Assembly: GCA_905250125.1 (NCBI GenBank)
Contig: CAJNOL010001308.1
Coordinates: forward strand, 1-64,000
DNA from: Rotaria sordida
Lineage: Eukaryota > Rotifera > Eurotatoria > Philodinida > Philodinidae
Direction of reading: 5' to 3'
Length of the DNA stretch: 64,000 nt
The translations under genes and the position numbers were made by a program. Positions 13,001-23,257 of the stretch are shown piece by piece (position 1 is the first letter of the stretch; every line of letters starts with the position of its first letter). The notes beneath the pieces are model-generated. The model was given only the letters and a program-made list of their open reading frames with translations, was not told the DNA's origin and did not search any database.

Positions 13001-16000
13001 TTTGTCGTACGGAAAAAATCTTGCAACATTTTATAGCATAATATATCTGTGTATGACTTATTCAACGAAATTTTCCTTGAAACTTTATTAGATTACGTAG
13101 GCAACAGAAAAGTTTTCATATGTTGATCTAGAAGTTTTATTTTATTGAGAGACAGTTTAGAAGACTTTGAAACAGCAGATTCTTCCATTTGTGATAGCAG
13201 AAAACCGTTGCAGATTTCATAAATATGTCAATAGTTTTTCAATTCAGTATTCATTTATTTTTCTTCATATTCAATCATTATTTTCTACATAATTAGTCAG
13301 TGATATACAGATATATTGCACTACACAATGTTGCAACGAAATGTCCATAGGACACGATTCATCTCTTCAAAGTTCATATTTTGCACCTATAGAAAGAATT
13401 CCTAAAAGAGTTGAACGTATATGTCTTCTTGATAGAATTATGAGAGTTCTATTGGTTTTTGATCATTGAATATCTTAAGAAGAAAATAACTGTTTTCACT
13501 AAAACTTTTAAGATATTCTTCGAAGCACGAAGCAAAATTTTAGGTTGAAAGCATTTTGTTCAATTATCTTAATAATATTCTATCTCTACCGAGAAGGCCT
13601 ATCAATCTGTCTCCGTTTGGGATTCTTCTAGTCTTTGAAGTCTTTCTAAATATTCAAAAGATAAGCTCAAAACTGATTGAATGTGGTTCCATTGTCAGAT
13701 TTTAAAATCAATTTATAGAATTTCAATTGAGAAAAACTTAAGATTATTACTTAGTTCCATTTAATAGTTACAAATAAATTAGGAGAGTAACATTGTTTCG
13801 AAAAATTTTCTATCTAAACATATTTACATACAACTTCTATTTATTACTTAGGTATTGCTCGATGTGCTGCTCCACCTCAAATGACAAATAAACTTCTTCT
13901 TACATCTCCGGTATCATTCTTTCAATGTTACAGTACGTATGTTTTTTTTTCTCCTCTTTCAAAAAAAAAATTATTTCATTTATTAGATAAAACTGAATCA
14001 AATAATTATCAACAAAAATGTAATCCTTGTTTAAATCGTACTAATCTTTGTTCTAATCATGGTACATGTCGTTTATTATCGATTGGAAAATCTATTTGTG
14101 ATTGTTTACCATCATATCATGGTAAATATTGTGAAAAAATTAATGATGCTTGTTTTTTTAAACCATGTCAACAACAAGGAACATGTCATATACTTACGAA
14201 TGGTCGTTTTCAATGTCATTGTTCATCAGGTTTTACAGGTTCTCAATGTGAAATAAATATAAATGATTGTATTTCAAATCATTGTCAAAATAATGCAACA
14301 TGTATTGATGAAATTAATGATTATTCATGTTCATGTTCACCGTTATTTACTGGTAAATAAAATAATTTTATAAAACTCGTATATGTTTTTCGAACCTGAG
14401 CTCCATCGCAAATAGATGTAGATATTAAAAATTTTCGGACTCGGACTCAGGCCGAATCTCAGTGAGTCCGGATCGGTCCCAATGGACTCTATAGATTAGA
14501 ATAACGAAAAGGAAAAACACATTGTTTAAAAGTAGAATTAATGATTTGTCACAGTGAACGTACGGAGCTAATCAGTCCAACAAGAAAAATATTTGAAGAA
14601 CGAAAGAATTATATAGATTGACAAGCACATCTGCATTTAATTGAAAATAGTGAACATTATCAACGAAATTATTCGCGTTCTTGATTTCTCTATATGTACA
14701 CATTTTGAACCCAGTGAGCTTCTATTACGGAGGGTTTAATCTGTTCGAGATTTTTTATGTGACGTATTTTGTACTTGTATAATAAGGCTAAAGAATATAT
14801 GTGAGTTTCACATTTTAACTCCAAAGGGACTGTGCTAACAAACTTTGTATACAAAAAATCTTCAATTGAATTTTATTTATAGGAAAATATTGTGAAATAA
14901 AATTTCAACATAAATCATCTGTATTTAAAACTAATCAAAATAAAATTTTATCAAAACGATGTACATCTGAAATTTGCTCAAATAATGGCGTTTGTTATGA
15001 AGATTCATTAAATATTATTCGATGTCATTGTTTTTCGGGTTTTATTGGTGATAATTGTATGATATTAAAAAGTATACATTCAAATACAAATAATTCTTAT
15101 ATAAAATTATCTAAACCAAATATATATCCATATTTAAATATTACAATTATTTTTAGTACAATACAAAATAATGGTATACTTATTTATTTTGGATATATAG
15201 GACATATTGTTGTAGAATTATTTATGGGACGAATACGTGTTAGTTATGATATTGGAAATTCACCTGGTTCAGTTATATTTAGTTATGATACAGTAAATGA
15301 TGGTGAGAAGAAAAATAAAAATAAAAACTATGTAATAAAAAAAAAGAATTTATTTTTAGGAAAAATTCATGAATTACAATTGATTAGTATTGGTCAAAAT
15401 TTAACTTTAATTATTGATAGAGATTATAAAAGATTTATTAATAATCATGGTATTCGTGTTTATATGAATACAAGTGAAATACATGCATTGTATATTAGTG
15501 GTTTACCAAATGAATTAACTGGTAGAGCTCTTCAATTATGGCATATTCGTGAAGCAATATCATTTCAAGGTATAATATAGATTAATAAAGTTTTTTGAAA
15601 AACCTTTCTTAAATACGAATGTGATCAATGAAAGAAAGAAAGAAAGAATACTCCACCTTTCAGCTACCATGCGGTATAAGGTGATATCCAAAAGCAATTT
15701 TTATTAGTTCAATATTTTTCCTACAATTATCATAAGCTGTAGCTCTGAACAGAAGGTCGGCCTGAATCAGAGCTCTTCATATGGGCTGACTAACCACTTA
15801 CTAGTGACCTTGTAGTCAATGTGATTCGAGAGAAACAATTCCTAGTGACTTGCCCAAGGTCACTCTATGACTGATGGTACCAAGATTTGAATGCAGCACA
15901 TTGTGGATATATGTCAGACAACGAAATCATTCATACATGGTGATGTTCATCAATGAGTCACAAATTTTTGAGGAAAAGTTATAGAAATTCCACAAAAATC

Positions 16001-17667
16001 TTCGATTTCCATATCATTTTGATCGTAGTCTTAGTCGTGGTAGTAAGTGACATGGTCATGGTCATATACATAACCAGTTTTCAGGCCTCTTTACATCTGA
16101 GAATACTTATATGTAAATGATTGATACACGTGATTTATTCGTAGATGATACGTCATAGAATTCTGAGCGATTGTTGTTTTGAAAATGTTGATCAAAACCA
16201 ATTTAACTTAAAAGTTTCGAAAAAATTCATAATCAACGACAAAAAATCGTAATAAGTGTTCGGACCTCCAGATACCATAAGCGATAGAGCCTCGAGATTG
16301 AAATCTACCTTAGATTCAGGTATCCTAGATTAGAGAAAGCTCAAATACTTGTTTCTCATTCCATAAGATTGATAAATTTATACATTAAACAGATTTAGAA
16401 AACATGCTTGAGGAAACATTGAATTTTTTTATGAATAAATGTTAGGCCGTACATCTCCAAAAAAACTACAAACTGTTGAAAGTTTTCTTTGCGGTCAGAA
16501 GCTAAGCTTACATGTCTAAGAAACATTGTCGACCTTTTTTTTTTTTGTAAATATTGCTATTTCATTAATATTCTGTTATTCAGTAAAACAGATCGAAAAC
16601 TCTTCTTTCAAGAGTCCAAACTAGATAAAACACAAATGCTGCAAAATAAAGAATACCATTTTATCTGAATGGTATAAATAGATTCACCCTTGTCATTATT
16701 CTTAACTTTTTGAAGGAATCTTATAAAGATTGTTGAACCTATCCTAAATTCAAAATGTCCCACCGCCTATACTAGATATGTCTGATCTTTACTCTCCTTC
16801 TCTCTTTTCTTGGATGTTCTTTATGCATAGGTTCTAAAAGAATTCTTTCAATGCTCAGAAGGGAGTCTCAGTAAGTAATAAATCGTATTTGACATGAGTC
16901 TTATCTCATTAGATAGCAGCACGTCTAAAACGAATTTGTACTCAAATGTTTTTTCAGACTTTCTACTACCAATTAAGATAAGACCCATTACTATAGTAAT
17001 TTATCACTTGGCGACATTTATTGAATAGTGTTCCATTGTCAATAGATTGAAAATGATACAACATAGTATGTTTTCTTTTTTGTTGTTGTTGTTTAAGGTT
17101 GTATTCATACACTTTATATAAATAATGAACTAATCAATTTTGCTAATGTTGATTATCGTCATAAAATCTTACCCGGTTGTGAAATCAATGAACAAAATCC
17201 ATCATCATGTACTAAAACAACTTGTCAACATGGTCAATGTCAACTTGATGGTTCAACTTATAAATGTAAATGTTTTAATGGATTTACTGGACAAACATGT
17301 AACGAAAGTAATCTATTGATTTTTTTTTCTCTCTATATTAGAAAACGAATATCTTTTATTTATTTATTTATTTATTTTAGCAATAATATCATCAATATCA
17401 TCATCATTGATAGATTCATGTAATTTGAATATTCAAACAGGATATTATATTGATCCATTAACTAAATGTCGAAGTACTCGACGTTTACGTATGACAAAAT
17501 GTTTTGGTAGATGTCCATCTGTATTTAATAATGAAACATTATCATCATGTTGTAAACCAATCGAAGTTAAACGTCGATATTTTCGTATGACATGTACGAG
17601 TGGTTCTACTTATAGACAATCATTAGAATTTTTTAAAGAATGTACATGTTTGAATAGTGTTTGTTAA
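4039..17667 (+). CDS. slit: Slit axon-guidance ligand, complete 31-exon gene
   Basis: Secreted ligand of Robo receptors in animals. Exons: 4039-4205, 5255-5326, 5674-5745, 6161-6232, 6305-6376, 6434-6505, 6568-6639, 6705-6874, 6934-7069, 7129-7200, 7252-7323, 7388-7459, 7674-7748, 7851-7994, 8054-8217, 8283-8430, 10814-10888, 10940-11011, 11076-11291, 11344-11424, 11490-11523, 11579-11615, 11670-12027, 12109-12180, 12234-12316, 13852-13932, 13987-14352, 14883-15302, 15360-15569, 17098-17307, 17381-17667; total 4254 bases, 1417 residues, frame closed throughout. Order: signal peptide; four LRRNT-LRR-LRRCT blocks (cap exons at 4039/6705, 6934/8054, 8283/11344, 11670/12234); three EGFs; a fourth EGF plus laminin G (14883-15569 and start of 17098); one EGF; C-terminal cystine knot. 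Typical matches are [24 protein letters not shown] and [11 protein letters not shown]. Most LRR exons are 72 bases with phase-2 introns. Fewer EGFs (five) than fly (seven) or vertebrate (nine) Slit. AATAAA at 17800-17805. Confidence 0.96.
4206..5254 (+). other. First large intron of slit (1.05 kb)
   Basis: Bounded by GTAAG at 4206 and atag before 5255. The interior is AT-rich with a CTCTCTCTCT run near 4545. I see no recognisable nested gene or element; the minus-strand open frame near 5038-5280 is unsupported. Confidence 0.7.
5327..6160 (+). other. slit introns around exon 3
   Basis: Two introns of 347 and 415 bases flank the 72-base exon 5674-5745. They hold only AT-rich sequence. Small open frames here on both strands show no domain. 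Confidence 0.7.
8469..8550. mobile_element. 66-bp hAT-like MITE with 8-bp target duplication
   Basis: Element 8477-8542 begins TAGGGAACTGCGGGTCC and ends GGACCCGCAGCTCTCTA, so its ends are near-perfect inverted repeats starting TAGRG. It is flanked by exact direct repeats GTGAGAAG at 8469-8476 and 8543-8550. An 8-bp duplication and TAGGG-type ends fit the hAT superfamily. It is much GC-richer than its surroundings. A relative lies at 39343-39406. Confidence 0.8.
10229..10264. repeat. Perfect 12-bp stem-loop
   Basis: gttagcgtcaac at 10229-10240 pairs with gttgacgctaac at 10253-10264 across a 12-base loop. It is followed directly by a palindromic ttcaattgaa. It may be the subterminal hairpin of a decayed element. 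Confidence 0.5.
10392..10404. repeat. Poly-C run
   Basis: A run of about 13 C residues inside the large slit intron, striking against the AT-rich background. It may be length-polymorphic. Confidence 0.8.
12317..13851 (+). other. slit intron with repeat fragments (1.5 kb)
   Basis: Splits the fourth LRRCT. Near 12490-12540 it contains TCGGATCC / CAGACTCGACCGG sequence like that of the hAT-like fragments elsewhere in the window. No coding potential is seen. Frame resumes at 13852 with [11 protein letters not shown], the expected LRRCT continuation. Confidence 0.65.
14353..14882 (+). other. slit intron with TCGGACTCGG-type fragment
   Basis: A 530-base intron after the third EGF. Bases about 14395-14490 carry the GC-richer TTCGGACTCGGACTCAGG / GAGTCCGGATCGG motifs shared with the insertion at 19096-19312. 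It is likely a related non-autonomous element; its ends are not clear. Confidence 0.55.
15797..15900 (-). repeat. CORE-SINE-like segment
   Basis: Read on the minus strand, a B-box-like GCATTCAAATC (about 15883-15893) is followed after about 22 bases by AGTGACCTTGGGCAAGTCACT (15864-15844). From memory this matches the order and spacing of the MIR/CORE-SINE tRNA head and core. An inverted AGTGACCTTG at 15803-15812 forms a hairpin with it, so part of the likeness may be chance. I found no clear A box or tail. Confidence 0.35.
16262..16690 (+). repeat. Dispersed repeat copy 1
   Basis: Shares several diverged blocks, in order, with 41940-42660: cttagattca, gctcaaata followed by a cttagaaaa-type block, and a later tctcttctttcraaga block. 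I read these as copies of one old interspersed element; no coding remnant is seen. Confidence 0.55.
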
Positions 17668-18189
17668 TTCGAAAATTTCTATGAATTGTAACTCATATTG
17701 ATTGTATATACACATAGTATTGGTCGAAAATATAAGACTAATGTTTTTTTTTTCTACTATGTCAAGCATTTAAATTCAAATTCAAATAATGGTTTGAATA
17801 ATAAATGAATTTTTCAGATGAACGATGAGAGGAAAGTGGTTTCTTTTTAACTCGTTGTTAACTATTCTTAATTTTGTTTTGAATTTATTGTATTTCTATT
17901 TGGATATTTTTGTAAATCAAGAGTATTCATTTTACATTTTGTCTTGATGAGAATAAATTATAAACTAAAAGAATCCTAATCATTATTGTTGTTGTTTTTC
18001 TATGAAAATCTTCAAAGATTTTCTTTAAACTTCAGAACTAAAACAACTAGGAATCGTCTGAAAGACTTCAAAAAGTGATGAAACTTCCAGTTTGTAATAG
18101 AATTATGGGTATTTTTATTTGTGTACAAACATTGCTCGTGGCTGTTTATCAGTTCTTTATCTTCTACAAGGCATCATTATCGAATAGCT
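17668..18189. other. slit 3' flank
   Basis: Contains AATAAA at 17800-17805 and further AATAAA-like sequence near 17952, likely polyadenylation signals for slit. No gene is seen. Confidence 0.6.
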
Positions 18190-18640
18190 GTCCTTCTATC
18201 ATAGGCGGCAAAACGTTTTGATTCAAAGATAGGCTCAAAATTTTTTATAAGGTCCGTTTTTGAATGCCATTTAGATGAAATACAGTTAATGTCTCTTCCA
18301 TTGAACTCACATTTTGCAACGTATAACAGTGGTAGAAATCAGAAAAAAATTCACAATTTGCGTAAAAAGACATACACTTGAAGAAACATGTGAACATTTA
18401 TGTTCATCAAAATGCAACCTTCGAAAGAAGAACTTCTAATCTGCTTTGTCGAAAAAAAGTTTGATGACGAAGCAGAAATATTCCATTGTGAGTTTCTTCA
18501 CTGTTGAAAATATTCAATACACATGTAATCTTAGTCGCTGAAAATGCAGAAAAATTTCAACAGATTCTAATTAATCCGGCTCAGACTTTTCTTACGGTTC
18601 ATCTTCACTTGTAATGAAGGATTCTCACTATAAATCATTG
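18190..18640 (-). repeat. Dispersed repeat copy 2 (inverted relative to 41940-42660)
   Basis: The reverse complement aligns with about 42250-42660. For example, ttagatgaaatacagtta plus acattttgcaacgtataaca here matches the reverse complement of the block at about 42560-42625 with few changes. Old interspersed element, non-coding. Confidence 0.7.
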
Positions 18641-18773
18641 AGAATATATAATCCAATACTTATTTGTACAAAACTCACTGTTTCATGAAGAACGTTACTC
18701 AAAGCTATAAAATACGATCGTCAAGTCACTAAAAAAAAAGTATTCAATTCTGAGATATTTAATTACTATCAAG

Positions 18774-19430
18774 ATGCAATCGATCATCATTCTTTCTTGT
18801 GTAAGTATACTCAACATCAGCACTCTTCAACATTATTCTTTTTGTCTTAAGGTGGCTCTTGGTGTGACTATTCTATCAGTTCATATGCATTCGCATGGCG
18901 AAAATTATGATCAAAGACCACCGTTCGGCAATAGTACATTTCATCTTAATTGAATTTTTCTACCATCTATGAATGAATGTTCATAAACATAATAGTTTGT
19001 CATCACATCATGGCAATAAAACTCAAGGAAATATAGTATTTATATCAGAAAATTTCTCTTCCTATCCACCACATGAACATGAAAGTAATGGTGGTTAGAG
19101 TCCGTTGGATCGAAAACTTTCGGACCCAAACTCGGTCGAACTGCACTTTGACATTCTCAATAGAACTCTCAAATCGAAATTGGATAGGCCTTCTGAAGAA
19201 ACGAGATACTTTTTTTTCCGATTTTTTTATATTCAGTGTCTAGCGCATCCTACATATTCCTCAGACTACTAAAGCCTATCATGTATAAAATCTTCGGACT
19301 CGACAGGCTCTAATGGTGATCCTTGACCAGGTATATTTTTGTTTGACAATTCCAATATTACATCTATTAATAATGTTTTTTCTTTTAATAGGAGGATCTA
19401 GTAATCACTCATGATTATAGATTTTTTGGA
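18774..19430 (+). pseudogene. Secreted short peptide gene, copy A, interrupted by a MITE
   Basis: Exon 1 starts with ATG at 18774 (MQSIIILSC). It has a GTAAGT donor and resumes after a cttaag acceptor near 18852 with VALGVTILSVHMHSHG, giving a hydrophobic signal-like leader. The frame closes early; the later conserved part (HHGNKTQGN, then VFISENFSS) is read in another frame. It is split by a 217-bp insertion before the conserved DNFNITSINNVFS-like end. Aligned with copies B and C, the ancestor encoded a secreted peptide of perhaps 90-110 residues. I do not recognise the family. Confidence 0.6.
19088..19320. mobile_element. hAT-like MITE inserted in copy A gene
   Basis: Element about 19096-19312 begins TAGAGTCCG and ends GGCTCTA (inverted TAGAGCC). 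It is flanked by atggtggt (19088-19095) and atggtgat (19313-19320), an 8-bp duplication with one mismatch. Copies B and C run uninterrupted across this point, which confirms an insertion. Internal TCGGAC motifs match fragments in slit introns. Confidence 0.75.
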
Positions 19431-19783
19431 CTCAACTGCATTTCTTGTCTAAAAAATTTTTACTAACTTATTTTTTTCTGTTGCATGTTCTTATAACTTT
19501 ATAAATACAGATGTGTTTTTTGGTAAATTCCATCATCATAAAATGTAAATTCTATTTGATAAATCAAATACTTTATGTTAAATATATATCTGAAGTAGTC
19601 TATTAAAAGAATCATCTTTTTTTCTCGTTCTGCCGGTTATGATGTGTAATAGCAATACTTATCAAAAATAGTGAGAGAAATTCAAACTATATATGATTAT
19701 ATGAATTTTTTATTTAATATAAAATGAATTAAATAAATGAAATTATATTATAATGAAATATTATTTTGTTCTACGTCTTTTCA
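19321..19783. other. Between the two genes of unit A
   Basis: Holds the 3' end of the broken + strand gene and shared AT-rich spacer that also occurs in units B and C (ctcgttctgcc, then a long atatgattatatgaatttttt-like run). This spacer separates the convergent 3' ends. Confidence 0.6.
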
Positions 19784-20035
19784 TCAATGCTTACCATTAA
19801 AGGCAAGTAAATCAATAAATTTATATAGAACTCGACGATGAGTTTGAAACCATGAACATTTGTCATTATCAGATCGATTGTATCGATTAGTTGAGCAACA
19901 TGTTACATAAAAAAACAATCATTACTTCGAATTTGCAATGCTTCACAATAGCTTTTAGAAATCACTATATCTGCCCATTTTATAATTCCTGTTGATTGTT
20001 CCTCTTGATTAGAATATGGACGTACTTGTGAAGGA
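19784..20035 (-). pseudogene. Ly6-like secreted protein, copy A, truncated and frameshifted
   Basis: Reads like the C-terminal half of the intact copies at 29096 and 32890: STGIIKWADIVISKSYCEA, then a frame change, then CCSTNRYNRSDNDKCSW and LYKFIDLLAFN. One cysteine is changed to Tyr (NRYN instead of NRCN). The N-terminal half, including the signal peptide, is missing beyond about 20035. Confidence 0.75.
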
Positions 20036-20059
20036 GAGTCAGTTTTAGGCAAACTCAAG

Positions 20060-20075
20060 TTCACCCACACCCATA
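20060..20075 (-). repeat. Short telomere-like tract
   Basis: ttcacccacacccata reads TATGGGTGTGGGTGAA on the minus strand, about 1.5 units of TGTGGG. It lies just beyond the break where copy A of the Ly6-like gene ends. Confidence 0.35.
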
Positions 20076-20594
20076 TACGTCTCGAGATCTTTCTATTGCA
20101 TCTACTTTTGTGAAACCTATATAATCATCTATATGATTCGTCCTCTCTTGTCGTCTCGCTACTTTTTCACAAAGTTCTCGATCTTTGTCGGTTTGTATTT
20201 GATTTTAACAGTATTTCTCGTAGGAGTTTCGCCTTTTTTGAGGTCATTGGCCATTGATGGATATCATTTTCTCTTATAGCCTAAGTTAACATGATCACGA
20301 ATATAATATTTTCTCATGAAACAACTTCCCGGTGGTCACAATAGAAAATGCAGAAGTTCAAGAAAAGAATCATTTTGGACAGTAACGTCTTCATTGCAGA
20401 CGACGCGGTTGTTGTTCAAAAAACCTTTTTTTAATGAAAAAAAACAATAGTTTCCATTCTTGTTAACCAGTTGCGGACTTCACCCATAGCCCACCATGTC
20501 TTTATTTTGTCAATCATAAAATAGTAGAAAAAAACTACACATAAAACGAAAGAGAAATAAAGCATGCAATACACACGCAAATTCATATTGTCAT
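20076..20594. other. Spacer before DGK, possible coding remnant
   Basis: On the minus strand about 44 codons stay open (about 20201-20068), reading DKDRELCEKVARRQER and later GFTKVDAIERSRDVYG, with a different open frame just upstream. This looks like a decayed coding fragment, but I cannot assign a family. Confidence 0.3.
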
Positions 20595-23257
20595 CTATTT
20601 GTTCTCATTTTTTAACACAAGTACTTGGCCAGCATGACTAATATTGATAGCTACCGAAGCCGGCAGATAGAACGGTTCACCATCCATTTGTGCTGTCATT
20701 GGACAGCAAAGTTCGATCCGCAATCGATTACATTGAGCGATTCGACGGCCACTAAATCCAACATGGATTGCAGCCATACGTTTAGTACTCAATCCAACAA
20801 CTTCGATTTTTCGATCACCAAAATCTTGTCGTTCAAAATGGCCGGTTGAGGCTGTTGTCGTCGTCAATGAACTCGCTGTTTGTTCTGTAGCACAATCGTT
20901 CAGAGTGGTTGATTCAAAGGTTTCTTGGTCCGACGATTGATTGGTATTGTCGATTGTTGAACTTTTTGATGAAGATTTTCCCCACGGAGTCGTACCAGAT
21001 GCATAGCCTGGAATGTTGAGTACGACCAGGGAATGACAATTACGTATGATATGAGTCAGATTTTGGCCGTCGCATATCAAACGAATATAAGAGCCCAGAT
21101 TCCACATATTTGCCAGAACAAAATCATTCAAATATTTGCCACTTTCGTTCAAATACATGAGCTTATTTTTTAATGGTGACGAAAATTTCGATGGATCACG
21201 TGTGCGTTGATCATGAAAATTGAGAGTAACGGCTGCGTCTAACCCGAAACTCATATAATTGATAAATCGTGTATTCGGTAAATTGTGATAGTTCTCATAG
21301 GAGGCTCGATTGCTTTCGCGAACGAATTTTGGATGTCTGATTAACGGTTCAAATATTCCACCAATTTCAAAGCCACTCTCGCGATGTTGTTGTGTCGATG
21401 ATGTCAAATTTGTCACATCGACTTGTTCAAGCTGAACTTGCCAACGATCGAGTGCAACCACTTTAGCTTGAGGAGTTTGTAGGAGTGTATAAGAAAGACG
21501 TTTCGGATCGTATTGTTCGCCCCAAGCCAATACACGTGAAAGATCGTTGCCTGTTCCTAAAGGGCAAATACTCACCGGTGGATTATTTCTGAATGGATAT
21601 GCCTCGGCTAGACGACCAAGAACCCAACCGACCGTCCCATCACCACCAAACACGCAAATACGAATATTTGGTAGCGTAGAATAGATGTCAAGAGCTTGGG
21701 TGATGGTAGCATTGTTTTCTAGAAGAAATACTTGACGTGGATTGAGCTTTTGTAACAGTTCTCGATAGATTTTCTCGCCCATTTGACCACCAGAACGTTT
21801 GTTTATAAAGACAAGAACGGGTGTATACGGAAAAGAGTTCGATTTGGCATTGCTATGAGCTAAATGCGAAGGCAGTAGAACTCTGAAGCCAGTTGGATAT
21901 TCGGTGGAACGACTGAGCCATTGCGATCGAACAATAATATTTCTATCAATGAAAATCAAAATATCGATCTCGACTAGCAATTAGAGTTAGATCAAAGTAT
22001 TTCAGAAAACTCCTCAATGAACTGAAAAAGTGACATGAGTTTTCTTCCGAATATGACTCGGACTTCTTACATTTGTAAGCAATTTTCGAGATTTTTTACC
22101 TTGGTAATCATTTCGAACTTTAAAGAAAATCATCAACGAACAGGGGTGTAGAAAACTGTCAAGATGGTGATGAACCTAGCAAGAAGTGTTATCAAAAATC
22201 CTTATGAACATCGATACCATGCAAAGTTCTTTCTTATTCTATGTGCATAATCATCGTCATAAACTTACCGAAATATTCCATAGTCACATTTGATCTTGTC
22301 ATCTTGAGTAGCAAGATTTTCCCAGCACGAATGATGATAACCTTTGGAGCACCATAAACAAACAAGACCATGAGAAGTTCTGGACATCTTTGGACTGGAG
22401 TTTCCTGGTGTAGAACTCATAATCGATGTGATTTGATCGATAATATCTAAAGGTGATATCATCGATGGTCGACCAGTTTCGCTGCCAAAAAGGGTCGTAG
22501 CTATTGATGTTCGTTGACAATGCATGCACGGTTTCGGAAGTACGGGCACATGAGACCAAAAGTGTTCATCATATTTCGATGGATTATCATCATCATCATC
22601 GAGAAGCGAGTTTCTCAGCATTGTGTTATCGACAAACGATGGGCGACACGGTGGAATAGTATCGGCTTTGGTCGCCTGTGAATCTGTCAAATGGTGCTCA
22701 TGTACGACCAAAGTACATGATGCACATTGTAGAAGTGTTGATTGACGTGTCGGCTTCAGTTTTGTACAAGAGACATAGGCACACGGCTGAGCCGTTCGGG
22801 AATCATTGGATGTAAAAGGAAACCAACAGTGAGATGTGGGGCAAGCACGATCACTCCAATCGACTCCGTATGAAATAGAAATCTTGCTGTCGGATTCGGA
22901 CGATGATGCTAATGATCTTGACAGAATCGGCTCGGAGGCACTAAAGAACAAAAAAAGCATCCTGTCGTAATACTCAAGCGATTTACATGACAAATACCTT
23001 GTCTGATCTGAGACGATGAATGACTGAGACCCGATTGGTTGCTCGTCTTGTTTGGGCGAGTATGAATCAAAATGAGACGATGATTGAGCAGCTGCTATAT
23101 AATTATTGGGCGATGATAATGAGTATAACTGTTCATCATCATGATCATCTGTATCGTCGCTCAGTTGACTGTTGTCATCAAAACTTGAATGATTTATTAG
23201 ATTGTCATTGGTGGCAAGAGTTGATGTAGTTGACGCAGCAGATGGCAATGTTGTCAT
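20595..23257 (-). CDS. Diacylglycerol kinase (type III / epsilon-like)
   Basis: Phosphorylates diacylglycerol to phosphatidic acid with ATP, lowering DAG signalling. Exons 23257-22998, 22940-22269 and 21942-20595 give 759 residues; the first 57-base intron is in frame and could be retained. The N-terminus (about 110 residues) is Ser/Asp-rich and low complexity. A degenerate C1 domain follows (CASCTLVVHEHH), then a clear second C1 (HFWSHVPVLPKPCMHC to CLWCSKGYHHSCW) joined by CDYGIFRNII to the catalytic domain: VLVFINKRSGG, GGDGT at about 410-414, CPLGTGNDLSR, LDRWQV, then the accessory domain ending MDGEPFYLP and INISH. The layout and the CDYGIFRNII junction fit DGK epsilon best; the usual N-terminal membrane segment is not obvious. 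Start is the first ATG, 10 bases after a TTTCTAG acceptor. Confidence 0.92.
21943..22268 (-). other. DGK intron
   Basis: 326-base intron between the second C1 domain and the catalytic domain; donor GTAAGT, acceptor GATAG. Nothing else is seen in it. Confidence 0.85.

Larger units (their letters stand above)
15570..17097 (+). other. slit intron with SINE-like and dispersed repeats (1.5 kb)
   Basis: Interrupts the laminin G domain. It contains an AGAA microsatellite near 15631-15648, a CORE-SINE-like segment at about 15797-15900 and a dispersed repeat at about 16262-16690. Confidence 0.65.
18705..20035. repeat. Convergent gene-pair unit A
   Basis: First of three related units (A here, B about 28340-29690, C about 32060-33440). 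Shared landmarks are tataaaatacgatcgt-like sequence upstream, a short secreted-peptide gene on the + strand, and a Ly6-like gene on the - strand reading towards it. Unit A is the most decayed: its + gene is interrupted by a hAT-like insertion and its - gene is truncated. Confidence 0.75.
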
